38,900 nt of DNA, from the NCBI GenBank assembly GCA_964347945.1, contig CAYGAW010000019.1:1-38900 (forward strand), given 5' to 3'. Shown in pieces: positions 26,299 through 34,948 of the stretch. Numbering within the stretch: the first letter of the stretch is position 1; each line of letters begins with the position of its first letter. Source of the DNA: CAYGAW01 sp964347945 (GTDB lineage: Bacteria; Chloroflexota; Anaerolineae; UBA7937; B3-Chlor). The notes under the pieces are model-generated. The model was not told the origin of the DNA. It saw only the letters and a program-made list of their open reading frames with translations, and ran no database searches. The translations under genes were made by a program, and so were the position numbers.

Positions 26299-26889
26299 CT
26301 AGAACATCACGCTCTCGGCAGCACTATCGTAGGAGCAGAGTTCGTCTTCTGAGAACCAGTAGTTGATCTCGTACTCCGCCTCTTCGGGATCACTGGAAGC
26401 GTGGACGAGGTTTCTGACTGCTCTTTTCAGCTCGTTGGCCACGATAGGAGACGTGATCGAGAAGTCGCCTCTGATCGTGCCAGGCTCAGCGAAGGCAGGC
26501 AGTGTGAAGCCACAGATCTTTCTCACCACACTGATGGCATGAGCTCCTTCCAGTACTAAGGCGACCAGAGGACCAGAAGTAAGATAGTCCACGTTCCAGT
26601 CCTTTATCATGTTGCCAATCTCCATAGGATCGTCCGTACCCACCTCTTGCACGGGGTCTTTGCCCTGCTCTCGGTAAGTCTGCAGGGTCTTCTCCCCCAT
26701 GCCTCTGATCCACTCCGGGGTATTGGGATAGTGGTTCTCTGCGAAGTCCCTGGAAACCTGAACCATTCTCAGTCCCGCTATCTTGAGACCTACTTCCTCA
26801 AACCTGGTCAGCACCCTGCCCACCATGCCCCGTTTCACGCCGTCGGGTTTCACCAACACCAAAGTTCTCTCCGATAGATCTGCTCTCAT
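26299..26889 (-). CDS. ndk: Nucleoside diphosphate kinase with an insertion
   Basis: Transfers the gamma-phosphate between nucleoside triphosphates and diphosphates through a phosphohistidine. 196 residues, against about 135-150 for most bacterial Ndk. The core is recognisable: LVLVKPDGVKRGMVG, the catalytic His163 in RNLVHASSD (usually NxIHGSDS) and the end EINYWF. An insertion of about 40 residues (roughly 57-100, PEWIRGMGEKTLQTYREQG and following) sits between the first helix region and GPLVALVLEG. A similar insertion occurs in other Chloroflexota and archaeal-like Ndk as far as I recall. The ATG is preceded by AAAGGG. It stands 36 bases downstream of the terminator of the TPR gene. Confidence 0.92.
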   Translation of the reverse strand: MRADLSERTLVLVKPDGVKRGMVGRVLTRFEEVGLKIAGLRMVQVSRDFAENHYPNTPEWIRGMGEKTLQTYREQGKDPVQEVGTDDPMEIGNMIKDWNVDYLTSGPLVALVLEGAHAISVVRKICGFTLPAFAEPGTIRGDFSITSPIVANELKRAVRNLVHASSDPEEAEYEINYWFSEDELCSYDSAAESVMF

Positions 26890-26925
26890 CGCACAAGCCC
26901 TTTCACCATTGTCTACTCACACCCA

Positions 26926-26952
26926 AAGGCGTGTGGCAGAGCCACACGCCTT
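26926..26952 (-). terminator. Perfect 12-bp hairpin after the TPR/repeat-protein gene
   Basis: AAGGCGTGTGGC (26926-26937), a 3-base loop and the exact complement at 26941-26952. It lies 36 bases downstream of the TPR stop codon on the minus strand and before ndk. On the minus strand the right arm ends in CTTT, with no long T tract. Confidence 0.8.
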
Positions 26953-26988
26953 CACATAGCGACGCACCTTCACACGGCTCGGAAGCCG

Positions 26989-29900
26989 TCAGCTGCTGAG
27001 CGTTACTCTCAGCCAACGGTACTTGTCAAGTGCCTTCTGCAGGTGACCGCCTTTCATGTAGGCATCAGCCAGCAACTCGTGGGTCCCCAAGTGATCAGGG
27101 GCATCTTCGGCCATGGGCTCCAGATCTCCTATGACTTCCTCGAACATGGTGCCGTGGGAGAGTATCACCTCGTACTCAGACACGGCCTCATCCCAGTCGC
27201 CGTTGCGCGCACAGGCTCGGGCCAGGGCTAGGCGCGTGCTGTCGTCCTGCGGATTGGACTCCAGATGTTTGCGATACTCCTCTCGGCCCCAGCCAACACG
27301 AAGCTCCTCCGTCTCTGGTTCTGCTACACGGGGAGCAACTTCGGCACGCTCTTCGGCAGTCACGACCTCCAAGGCCGGCGGCTTTTCCTCGACAGGCGGG
27401 GCACCGATCTCTTCGAACGCAGGCTCGCCTTCGGCCTCCACGTCTGGGAGAGCTTTCTCGACGATTGGCTCCGCCTTTGAAGGCACAGCTTCTTCCCCCT
27501 TGGCTATTTCTGCCCTGAGTTCACGAAGCCACGATGGAATCTCGTCCTCTTCCAGCCGTGGCAACTCAAGTTCCTCGAGGCCAGCCTCCGGGCGTGCGAC
27601 TGCTTCTTCCCTTGCCGCCTCTGCCCTGAGTTCGCGAAGCCACGAGGGGATTTCCTCTTCTTCCATCCGCGGGATTGCCGCCTCCTCAAAGGGAGCTTCG
27701 GGCTCTTCGGTGGGGATGGCCGCTTCGGGTTCTCCGGTAGGGATAGGCGCTTCTTCTCTGTCCGGTTCTGCCCTGAGTTCGCGAAGCCATGAGGGGACCT
27801 CCTCTTCTTCCATTTCCGTGGGCAGGATTGGCGCTTCCTCAACCGAGACTTCTGGTTCCTCGGTGGGGATGGCTGCTTGTTCCCTGACTGCTTCTGGACC
27901 CAGCGAGCGAAGCCACGGTGGGATCTCTTCTTCCTCCATCAGGAGACCCGGTTTTTCCTCTACAAACGGCTCCGCCTCCTCCACCGTGATCGGTTGTTCT
28001 TTCGCAGCCTCCGCTCTTAGCTCCACAAGCCAAGATGGCAACTCTTCCTCCTCTGGTGAGGCTATCGGTGCTTCTTCGACCGCGGTCTCGGGTTCTTCTG
28101 CACGAGCCACTGCCCCTTCCTCTGCTGCCTCGGGTCTCAGGTCTCCCTCCCAGGTTGGTATCTCTTTCTCCTCGATGGGCACAGCCTCTTCGTCAACGGG
28201 AGCTTCAACTTCCTCCTCCTCGGGCCGCAGTTCGCTCAACCAGGTCGGCAGCTCTTCTTCAGGTGTGGGAATCGCCACTTCTTCAGGCTTCTCTGGAGGA
28301 GCCTCCAGATCCTCCTTGAGGCCCACCTCGAGCGGCTCCTCCCCGGCCAGCATGGCCTTGGATCTCTCCATCCAAGCCATTATCTCCTCAATGGAAGCCG
28401 ATTCGTCCGGCATGGTTTCGCGTAGATGCACCATGGTCTCTTCGCTTATCTCTGCGTCTTCTTCCTCGGCGGCTGCGATCTCTTCCTCCCGAGCTGGCGT
28501 GGGAGGTTGTTCCTGGTCTGGCTCCTCCAGTGGGACCTCTGCGGGACCGATGATTTCTTCTTCGCTAGGCTCTTCGCCCAACTCACGCAGCCACGCGGGA
28601 ACCTCCTCCTCTTCTGCAGAAGCTGGTTGCTGTTCCCGGGGGACAGATTCAGCCTCTTCCGCCCTCAACGCCCTCAGCCAGTCTGGTACCTCGTCCTCAA
28701 GAGCAGGGGCTTCCTCCACTGGGACTTCAGAGGGCGCCGCTTCAGGCAACTCCTGTTCGGGTCCCTCCAACATGGCCATTGGCTCCTCGATGGGAACTGA
28801 CTCAGCCGGCCCTGTCTCCGGCGGTTCAGCAGATGTCCCCTCACCGACCGCGGCAGCCTCTTCTTCTGCGACTTGAGGGAGCTCTGCTTCTGCGGCGCTG
28901 ATGGCTTCGGGTTCAGCTTCCATCTCCTCCAGACTGGGCAGCCCTTCCGCAAGCGCCTCGGCTTCCACTTCCGGAGGCAGAAGTGCCTCCTCGGGCTGAC
29001 TGGCCTCTGGGGCTCCCCCGATCTCACGGACCCAGGCAGGCAGTTCCTCTTCCTCCGTCGGAGACCGCTTTTCCTCAGCCGGCGCTGCGACTTCCGGTTC
29101 TACAGCTCTATCTGTTGCCAGTTCACGCAGCCAACTGGGCATCTCATCCGCTATGAGCGGGGACTCTTCTTCCTCGGTGGCTGGTTCCCTCTCTCCCTCC
29201 TGCAACTTGCGGAGCCAATCCGGCATCGCCTCCTCCAGTTCCTCCTCGGGAATCAGTGGAGGAGCCTCTTCCGGCTCGGCCTCCTTGGCCGCGGCGGGAA
29301 GCTCTGGACTGATCTCTTCTACCTCTTGCTCCAGTTCTCTCTCGTCAAGCCTCCGCACGCTGATGGTCTCCAAGGGCAGAGGTGATTGGTCGCGGAACAG
29401 CTCTCGGGCGACGATGTTCTCAGGATCCATGGCTTGAGCTGTGCGCAACAGAGCTCGACCCTCATCTTCGCGATCACTATTCAGCAGGGTTTCGCCGAGA
29501 ATGAGGTTGGCTTTCAAACAGTTTGGAAATGTCTCCAGGATCTTTTCGCAGACCTCCGCGGCTTCTCGACGCTGATCGTTCCACCACAGGGCCAGGGCCA
29601 TCGTCACCTGGATGTCCACTCTATCAGGGTCTTCCTCTAACACGCCTCTGAACTCATCTATGGCGCGCTGATATAGACCCTCCCTTAGATACAGCCTACC
29701 CAAAGCTGCTGGGGTGAGCTTCAACTTGGGGGGCGCTGCGCCGTCGCGCTCGGTGTAGAGTCTTTGCAGTTCTTTGCGAACCTGGGCGTTGCCCGGGGTC
29801 AGTTCGAAAGCTCGTTCGAGCTGCCAGATGGCTTCGTCCACGGCTCCTTCCTCGTCATAGACGATGCCTAAGCCCGCGTAGACAACGACATCCTCCATAT

Positions 29901-30108
29901 CGGCGCTTAGAATCCTCTTGAAGAGATTGGCTGCCTCGACATAGTCCCCCTGCTCCAGGGACGCCTCGCCCATTAGGCGATAGGATCTGATGTGCCTGGG
30001 GTAGTGCTTCAAGATGTGACGGCAGATGGCGATGGCCCGGTCGTAGGACTCAGCCCTGATAAGCTCCTTTGCCTCGTCACAGTATTCCCGCAGGGTTATC
30101 TCGGCCAT
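26989..30108 (-). CDS. Long TPR protein with an acidic repeat region
   Basis: 1039 residues. The N-terminal 240 or so are TPR units (CDEAKELIRAESYDRAIAIC, SLEQGDYVEAANLFKRIL, LYLREGLYQRAIDEFRGVL). The middle (about 250-930) is Glu/Pro/Ala-rich and carries twelve copies of a short motif of the type EIPSWLRELRAE, spaced by acidic linkers. The C-terminus returns to TPR-like helices (YRKHLESNPQDDSTRLALARACARNGDWDEAV, and a last unit around MKGGHLQKALDKYRWL). No signal peptide is seen, so it is likely cytoplasmic. It probably acts as a scaffold, with each WLRELR motif a possible docking helix; the partner is unknown. GGAGGAAG precedes the ATG. The gene stands alone between its own promoter and a strong terminator. 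Confidence 0.9.
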   Translation of the reverse strand: MAEITLREYCDEAKELIRAESYDRAIAICRHILKHYPRHIRSYRLMGEASLEQGDYVEAANLFKRILSADMEDVVVYAGLGIVYDEEGAVDEAIWQLERAFELTPGNAQVRKELQRLYTERDGAAPPKLKLTPAALGRLYLREGLYQRAIDEFRGVLEEDPDRVDIQVTMALALWWNDQRREAAEVCEKILETFPNCLKANLILGETLLNSDREDEGRALLRTAQAMDPENIVARELFRDQSPLPLETISVRRLDERELEQEVEEISPELPAAAKEAEPEEAPPLIPEEELEEAMPDWLRKLQEGEREPATEEEESPLIADEMPSWLRELATDRAVEPEVAAPAEEKRSPTEEEELPAWVREIGGAPEASQPEEALLPPEVEAEALAEGLPSLEEMEAEPEAISAAEAELPQVAEEEAAAVGEGTSAEPPETGPAESVPIEEPMAMLEGPEQELPEAAPSEVPVEEAPALEDEVPDWLRALRAEEAESVPREQQPASAEEEEVPAWLRELGEEPSEEEIIGPAEVPLEEPDQEQPPTPAREEEIAAAEEEDAEISEETMVHLRETMPDESASIEEIMAWMERSKAMLAGEEPLEVGLKEDLEAPPEKPEEVAIPTPEEELPTWLSELRPEEEEVEAPVDEEAVPIEEKEIPTWEGDLRPEAAEEGAVARAEEPETAVEEAPIASPEEEELPSWLVELRAEAAKEQPITVEEAEPFVEEKPGLLMEEEEIPPWLRSLGPEAVREQAAIPTEEPEVSVEEAPILPTEMEEEEVPSWLRELRAEPDREEAPIPTGEPEAAIPTEEPEAPFEEAAIPRMEEEEIPSWLRELRAEAAREEAVARPEAGLEELELPRLEEDEIPSWLRELRAEIAKGEEAVPSKAEPIVEKALPDVEAEGEPAFEEIGAPPVEEKPPALEVVTAEERAEVAPRVAEPETEELRVGWGREEYRKHLESNPQDDSTRLALARACARNGDWDEAVSEYEVILSHGTMFEEVIGDLEPMAEDAPDHLGTHELLADAYMKGGHLQKALDKYRWLRVTLSS
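27508..29230 (-). repeat. Twelve coding repeats of a PSWLREL-type motif
   Basis: Within the TPR gene, the core [I/V/L/M]-P-x-W-[L/V]-x-x-L recurs twelve times (for example MPDWLRKL, MPSWLREL, LPAWVREI, VPAWLREL, IPPWLRSL, IPSWLREL), one copy degenerate (IPTWEGDL). The last copies are nearly identical in DNA. The linkers are rich in Glu, Pro and Ala and differ in length. Confidence 0.85.
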
Positions 30109-30156
30109 GGTACTTCCTCCGTCAACAATTCATAACGGGGGTCCCACTCGTTTAAT

Positions 30157-30185
30157 ATTATGCACCCATTTCCCTCAAATGTCAA
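30157..30185 (-). promoter_or_regulatory. Promoter of the TPR/repeat-protein gene
   Basis: On the minus strand, TTGACA (30180-30185), a 17-base spacer and CATAAT (30157-30162). Transcription would start near 30150, about 40 bases before the ATG. The rest of the intergenic stretch (30186-30320) shows nothing I can support. Confidence 0.7.
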
Positions 30186-30320
30186 TATGACTTCTGGGTC
30201 AGATCTGAACTCAGACACCGCGGGCCACGGAGTCAAATCTAGATCTAGGGCTAGAGTCAATACCTCGGCTCGGGGTGTCGAGTTCGCACGGTCAGTGGGG
30301 TGCCGGTGTCAGATTCAGGC

Positions 30321-31346
30321 CTAGACTAAGCGGTGTACGCCCTTGATCTGAACGATTATGTCATCAACGGACACGCTTGGTCGGGGCGAAGGGCCCAGGG
30401 GATCGGTGGCATCGTCGCCCAGCAAAGCCTGCAGCGTGGCCGCGATGGAATGAGCTACAGCTTCCAGGTCGTACCCGCCCTCCAATGTGAAGGCAAGGTG
30501 CCCATCGCAGAACTCCTCCGCCATCTCCTTCACTATACGCGTCAGAGAGGTGTAGCCAGCGGCAGAGAGCTGCAACATACCCAAGGGATCTGCCCAGTGC
30601 GCATCATATCCGGCGGACACGAGGATGAGTTCCGGACGATAGCGCTCAGCTACTGGATACAGTACCTCATCGAAGATGCGCCGGTAGCCTTCGTCGCCTA
30701 CCCCCGGGGGTAGAGGCACGTTCACGGTATAACCCTCGCCTTCGCCCCGTCCTATGTCGCTCCAGTGACCGGTGCCGGGATAGTACGGGTACTGATGAGT
30801 GGAGAAGTACAGCACCTCGCTCGTGCCATAGAACACGTCTTGGGTGCCGTTACCGTGATGGAGGTCGAAGTCCACGATGAGAACGCGTGAGAGTCCGTGC
30901 TGGCTGAGGGCATACTTGGCAGCCACCGCAACGTTGTTGAAGAGGCAGAATCCCATCCCTCGGCTCGGCAGGGCATGGTGTCCGGGGGGGCGCACCAGTG
31001 CAAATCCGTTGTCTACGTCTCCGTCCAAGACTGCGTGGACGAGATTGAGCATCCCTCCGGCTGCCAGCAACGCGACCTCGTATGAACGGTCATTGACATA
31101 AGTGTCGGGGTCCAGATTGCCTCCTCCACCGCGGGAGACCTCCTGGACAAGGTTCACATAGTGCTCCGCATGGACCTTCAACAGATGTTCCATAGACACC
31201 GGCGTCGCCTTCAGGTGGACTAGCTTGTCCAGCAATCGATCCTCTTGGAGCACTTCCATCGTTTTTTCCAGCCGGTCTCGACGTTCGACGTGTCCCGCTT
31301 GGTTATGCTCTAGGTACCGAGGATCGTACACGTATGCCGTGGCCAT
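30321..31346 (-). CDS. Histone-deacetylase-fold amidohydrolase
   Basis: 341 residues of the class II HDAC / AcuC / acetylpolyamine amidohydrolase superfamily. The catalytic His pair is in RPPGHHA (His123/His124). The zinc ligands are Asp161 and His163 (DFDLHHGNGTQ) and Asp248 (SAGYDAH). A conserved GMGFCLFNN motif and the C-terminal LEGGYDLEA loop are present, so it should be an active zinc-dependent deacetylase. The substrate (acetyl-lysine protein, acetylpolyamine or other) is not decided by the sequence. The ATG has GAGAGG six bases upstream. The gene follows the LCP gene by 69 bases on the same strand and is probably cotranscribed with it. Confidence 0.93.
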   Translation of the reverse strand: MATAYVYDPRYLEHNQAGHVERRDRLEKTMEVLQEDRLLDKLVHLKATPVSMEHLLKVHAEHYVNLVQEVSRGGGGNLDPDTYVNDRSYEVALLAAGGMLNLVHAVLDGDVDNGFALVRPPGHHALPSRGMGFCLFNNVAVAAKYALSQHGLSRVLIVDFDLHHGNGTQDVFYGTSEVLYFSTHQYPYYPGTGHWSDIGRGEGEGYTVNVPLPPGVGDEGYRRIFDEVLYPVAERYRPELILVSAGYDAHWADPLGMLQLSAAGYTSLTRIVKEMAEEFCDGHLAFTLEGGYDLEAVAHSIAATLQALLGDDATDPLGPSPRPSVSVDDIIVQIKGVHRLV

Positions 31347-31415
31347 GGCTACCTCTCTTGGATTCGAACCGTCGAGCGCGTTGTCTGGAACGGCGAGAGC
31401 GGGGTCGACAGCGAC

Positions 31416-32474
31416 CTAGTCGTAGAACACTTCGTCAACGAGGGCATGGATTTTGTCCCAATCCGGGTAGAGGAGGCTGGGCTCGTCGCCCGGTCGCCGT
31501 TGTGAAGGGTCAAGAAGGGAGCGGTCCATGACGATGAAACGGGTCTCATCGGGATGCACCTGGGCGGCCATTCCGGCCACGCGGACGATCACTGCCGGCG
31601 ACAAGTCCGTATGGAAGGTATGGCTCATGGTTTGCAGCAGTTCTGGCAGTCTGGGTAGCATCTCAAGGCTCAAGAACTTGTCGCCCAACGCTGCCAGTGC
31701 TTTCTGCTGCCTGCGCATGCGATCGAAGTCGTCACTTCCATATCTAGTACGGCAATACCGCAGGAGCGTTTCGCTGTCCATGTGCTGCTGTCCCGCCGGG
31801 ATGTGGATGGTCATCTCGCCCCCACGGTCGTCAGGGTACTTGTAGTCCCATATCTCCTTCTCGACATAGATGTCGACGCCGCCGAGGAGATCGACCATCT
31901 CCCTGAAGCCCTGGAAGTCGATCATCAGATAGCCATGCATGGGTATGCCGAAGTTCTGCTGTATGGTGTCCATTAGCAGACCCGGTCCTCCACGGGGATA
32001 ACCCTGCGTCTCCCCCAGCACGTGGGCGACATTGATTCGTCGTTTGCCGTGTCCGGGAACGTCTACATACAGGTCGCGGGGGATGGAGAATAGCATCCCC
32101 TCGTTGGTCTCAGTGTGGAGCGAGGCGATCATGATGGTGTCGGTCCGGAATGACGTGTGTGACACCTGCCAACGGTTGTCGAGACCGACGAGCAGGATAT
32201 TGATGCGCGGGTTCCCATGAATGGCCAGTGCAGTCGCCTCCTCTGCCGGTACGTTCTCGAATCGCGGCCCTACTGTGGGCAAGAGGCCACTTGCTTCCAG
32301 AGGCTGAACCAGAGTGCGATAGATGTCGTAGAAGTATGGAATGTCGATCAGTTCGTAGAATACATACCCAGATGCAACTCCAAACACCGTGCACAGAGTC
32401 ATCGTTGCGGAAGCGAGCAGTACGAGGGCTACGGCTCGAAATCCGCCTACCTTCATCTTAGCAGATTGATCCAA
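31416..32474 (-). CDS. LytR-CpsA-Psr (LCP) family protein
   Basis: 352 residues. An N-terminal membrane helix (about 13-40) anchors an extracytoplasmic LCP domain (about 90-260) with NILLVGLDNR, an RTDTIMIAS strand, SIPRDLYVDVPG with the family's arginine and aspartate, RINVAHVLG and RYCRTRYGSDDFDRMRRQQ. LCP proteins transfer lipid-linked glycopolymers to the cell envelope. In a likely single-membrane Chloroflexota cell the acceptor is unclear. The TTG at 32474 is supported by AGGAG 7 bases upstream, while ATG 32456 is too far away. It is the first gene after a strong promoter at 32505-32532 and leads into the HDAC-like gene. Confidence 0.92.
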   Translation of the reverse strand: MDQSAKMKVGGFRAVALVLLASATMTLCTVFGVASGYVFYELIDIPYFYDIYRTLVQPLEASGLLPTVGPRFENVPAEEATALAIHGNPRINILLVGLDNRWQVSHTSFRTDTIMIASLHTETNEGMLFSIPRDLYVDVPGHGKRRINVAHVLGETQGYPRGGPGLLMDTIQQNFGIPMHGYLMIDFQGFREMVDLLGGVDIYVEKEIWDYKYPDDRGGEMTIHIPAGQQHMDSETLLRYCRTRYGSDDFDRMRRQQKALAALGDKFLSLEMLPRLPELLQTMSHTFHTDLSPAVIVRVAGMAAQVHPDETRFIVMDRSLLDPSQRRPGDEPSLLYPDWDKIHALVDEVFYD

Positions 32475-32504
32475 CTTCTTTCTCCTGTGAGCCTATACGT
32501 TTCA

Positions 32505-32532
32505 ATTATAATGCTTTTGAGTATCATGTCAA
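32505..32532 (-). promoter_or_regulatory. Strong promoter for the LCP gene
   Basis: On the minus strand, TTGACA (32527-32532), a 16-base spacer and TATAAT (32505-32510), both boxes a full consensus match. The leader to the TTG start is about 25 bases. Confidence 0.8.
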
Positions 32533-32561
32533 TGTCCTCGCTTGGGGCAAATGAGCACGAA

Positions 32562-32603
32562 GATAGCCCCAGGTCAGCAAGACGACGCCGAATCGGGGCT
32601 ATC
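32562..32603 (-). terminator. Possible hairpin after the pyrophosphatase gene
   Basis: GATAGCCCC (32562-32570) pairs exactly with GGGGCTATC (32595-32603), enclosing 24 bases. It lies 31 bases past the stop of the H+-pyrophosphatase gene on the minus strand and before the LCP promoter. The long loop and missing T tract make it uncertain. Confidence 0.45.
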
Positions 32604-32633
32604 CTAGCCGGATTGGGTGCGACAGCGGAGATG

Positions 32634-34817
32634 CTACACGCTGATGAATAGTGGCGCAAGCACCAAGGTGATCGTGGACAACAGCTTTATGACAACGTGG
32701 ATGGAAGGCCCCGCGGTGTCTTTCAGCGGATCTCCAACTGTGTCCCCAACCACCGCCGCTGCATGAATCTCACTGCCCTTGGCGATGGCATTTCCGTCAG
32801 CGTCCTTGAGCAGTCCTGCTTCTATGGATTTCTTAGCGTTGTCCCAGGCGGCACCGCCGTTGTTCATCACCGTGGCCAGGAGAACGCCCGCTATGGTGCC
32901 CACCATCAAGAAGGCGGCCTCTGCTTCAGCGCGCAGCATGATGCCGACGGCGATGGGCGTAGCTACTGCCAGGACTCCCGGTGCGATCATCTCCTTCAAT
33001 GCTGCGCGGGTGCTGATGTCCACAGCCCGGGCGTAGTCCGGCCGGGAGGTGCCGGCCATGATCCCAGGATCTTCGCGGAACTGCCGGCGCACCTCCTCGA
33101 TCATCTCGCCTGCAGCGTGTCCTACCGCACGAATGGCGAAAGAACTGAACAGGTAGATGAGCATCGCTCCGATGGTGGCCCCGACGAAAACCTCGACCCT
33201 GGTCAAGTCCACTACTTGTGCGCCGATAATCTGCTCGATCACCTCTGGGGCGTACCCCAGGCCTTGGAGCATGCGTGTCCTCACCAACTCCACCTTGTCC
33301 AGGTAGGCTGAGAAGAGCAGGAAAGCAGCCAAGGCCGCGGAGCCGATAGCGTAGCCCTTAGTAAGGGCCTTGGTGGTGTTTCCAGCCGAATCCAGCGCGT
33401 CGGTGCCTCGGCGGATCTGGTCGGGGGCTCCCGACATCTCCACGATGCCGCCGGCGTTATCGGCAATGGGCCCGAAAGTGTCCATCGAGAGAATATATGC
33501 GCACGTCATGAGCATGCCCATGGTGGCCACTGCAGTGCCGTAGATGCCGCCGGTGGTAGGGCTGACGCCCAGCATTGCACTGCCCTGGGCCCCGGCCCAG
33601 AAGGATCCGATCAAGGCCATTGAGATCACAACCACCGGGGCAGCTGTGTTCTCGAAGGCGATAGCTACGCCACCGATGATATTGGTGGCTGCACCCGTCC
33701 TGGACTGTTCGGCGATGAATCTGACCGGACGCCAGCGGTTGCCCGTGTAATATTCGGTAATGACCACGAAGGCCACGCTGGTCAGGAGACCGATGAAGCC
33801 GGCGACGAAAAACCACCACCAGGCATGTCCCAACATGAGGTAGGTGCAGGCGGCCAGGCCTACCACAGAGAGCACGAAGCTCACTGCATAGCCGCGGATG
33901 AGAGGGTTGATTGGGTCTTCACCTTCCCTCCACCGCACAGCCACTAGACCAAACATGGAGGCGATCAAACCTACTGCACGGACCACCAGGGGAAAGAAGA
34001 TCCAGGAGTTGTAGCCCGTGGCTTGGGCCAGCGCCACACCCAGGATCATCGCTCCGATGTTCTCCGCCACTGTGGATTCAAAGAGATCGGCGCCTCGACC
34101 GGCACAGTCGCCCACGTTGTCGCCCACGAGGTCAGCCACCACGGCTGCGTTACGCGGGTCATCCTCGGGGATTCCTGCTTCAACCTTACCCACGAGGTCC
34201 GCACCTACATCGGCAGCCTTGGTGTAGATGCCTCCCCCCAGCTGAGCAAAAAGGGCTACAAAGCTGGCACCGAACGCAAAGCCGACGATGATGAACGGCG
34301 CAGCGTGGGGGGTAGTGCTCCCACCGTATAGGTAGAAGATGGCCGCGACACCCAGCAGGCTCAGTGAAACCACGAGGAAGCCCGAGACTGCGCCTCCACG
34401 AAGGGCTACGATCAGGGCTTCACCTACGCTCCTGCCGGCAGCACTGGCACAGCGCGTATTGGACTTGACCGCGATATACATGCCGATCACCCCGGAGATC
34501 GCAGAACAGGCCGCTCCTACAAGGAAGGCGATCCCCGTGCGTATGCCGAGTTCCACGACATCGATCTCTACCTCGGGATACCGCTCGAAGAGGGCAATAA
34601 GACCTCCGATGAGGAGGGCGGTCAGCACGGCAAGGATGGCGATAGTGGTATACTGGCGCTTGATGAAAGCTACTGCCCCTTCGTAGATCGTGGCGCCGAC
34701 GTCCTGCATCTTCTGAGTCCCTGTGTCTCGTTTCAGAACATCCCACGCCAAGTAGATGGCGAAGAGGATTGCGGCCACCCCGCACACAGGCACCACCCAG
34801 ACCAGATTCAATGTCAT
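32634..34817 (-). CDS. hppA: Membrane-bound proton-pumping pyrophosphatase, K+-independent type
   Basis: 727 residues with about 15-16 hydrophobic helices. It hydrolyses pyrophosphate and pumps H+ across the membrane. The catalytic loops are complete: GGGIYTKAADVGADLVGKVE (194-213) and DDPRNAAVVADLVGDNVGDC with RGADLFES (219-248), and the late DNAGGIVEMS and GDPLKDTAGPS motifs. At the K+-dependence position the motif is GNTTKA with Lys483; in the family a lysine there marks K+-independent enzymes and an alanine K+-dependent ones. Na+ pumping is known only in the K+-dependent group, so H+ transport is expected. The ATG has a perfect SD (TAGGAGG). A promoter lies at 34885-34913. Confidence 0.96.
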   Translation of the reverse strand: MTLNLVWVVPVCGVAAILFAIYLAWDVLKRDTGTQKMQDVGATIYEGAVAFIKRQYTTIAILAVLTALLIGGLIALFERYPEVEIDVVELGIRTGIAFLVGAACSAISGVIGMYIAVKSNTRCASAAGRSVGEALIVALRGGAVSGFLVVSLSLLGVAAIFYLYGGSTTPHAAPFIIVGFAFGASFVALFAQLGGGIYTKAADVGADLVGKVEAGIPEDDPRNAAVVADLVGDNVGDCAGRGADLFESTVAENIGAMILGVALAQATGYNSWIFFPLVVRAVGLIASMFGLVAVRWREGEDPINPLIRGYAVSFVLSVVGLAACTYLMLGHAWWWFFVAGFIGLLTSVAFVVITEYYTGNRWRPVRFIAEQSRTGAATNIIGGVAIAFENTAAPVVVISMALIGSFWAGAQGSAMLGVSPTTGGIYGTAVATMGMLMTCAYILSMDTFGPIADNAGGIVEMSGAPDQIRRGTDALDSAGNTTKALTKGYAIGSAALAAFLLFSAYLDKVELVRTRMLQGLGYAPEVIEQIIGAQVVDLTRVEVFVGATIGAMLIYLFSSFAIRAVGHAAGEMIEEVRRQFREDPGIMAGTSRPDYARAVDISTRAALKEMIAPGVLAVATPIAVGIMLRAEAEAAFLMVGTIAGVLLATVMNNGGAAWDNAKKSIEAGLLKDADGNAIAKGSEIHAAAVVGDTVGDPLKDTAGPSIHVVIKLLSTITLVLAPLFISV

Positions 34818-34884
34818 GGTTACCTCCTAGCAACGTGGTTATTCAGGTGAGGCGTCATGGCCTTACCTGGTCGCAAACGGCCCT

Positions 34885-34913
34885 ATTCTAGCACAAAGCA
34901 TGCGGGGTAGCAA
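34885..34913 (-). promoter_or_regulatory. Promoter of hppA
   Basis: On the minus strand, TTGCTA (34908-34913), a 17-base spacer and TAGAAT (34885-34890), with TGC directly before it as an extended -10. Transcription would start near 34878, about 60 bases before the ATG. The transposase remnant ends only 36 bases upstream of the -35 box. Confidence 0.75.
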
Positions 34914-34948
34914 CACTTCTTCGACGAGGGTTTGGAAGAAAGGCGGGG

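Noticed and set aside
27113..28876. Long Ser-rich open frame (587 codons) on the plus strand
   Set aside because: It is antisense to the TPR/repeat gene. Its composition and repetition simply mirror the Glu/Pro-rich repeats on the other strand, and it has no SD or recognisable domain.
27508..29230. CRISPR array or tandem DNA repeat
   Set aside because: The repeats are in frame, encode a protein motif, vary in spacing and have no constant spacer length. No CRISPR array was seen anywhere in the window.
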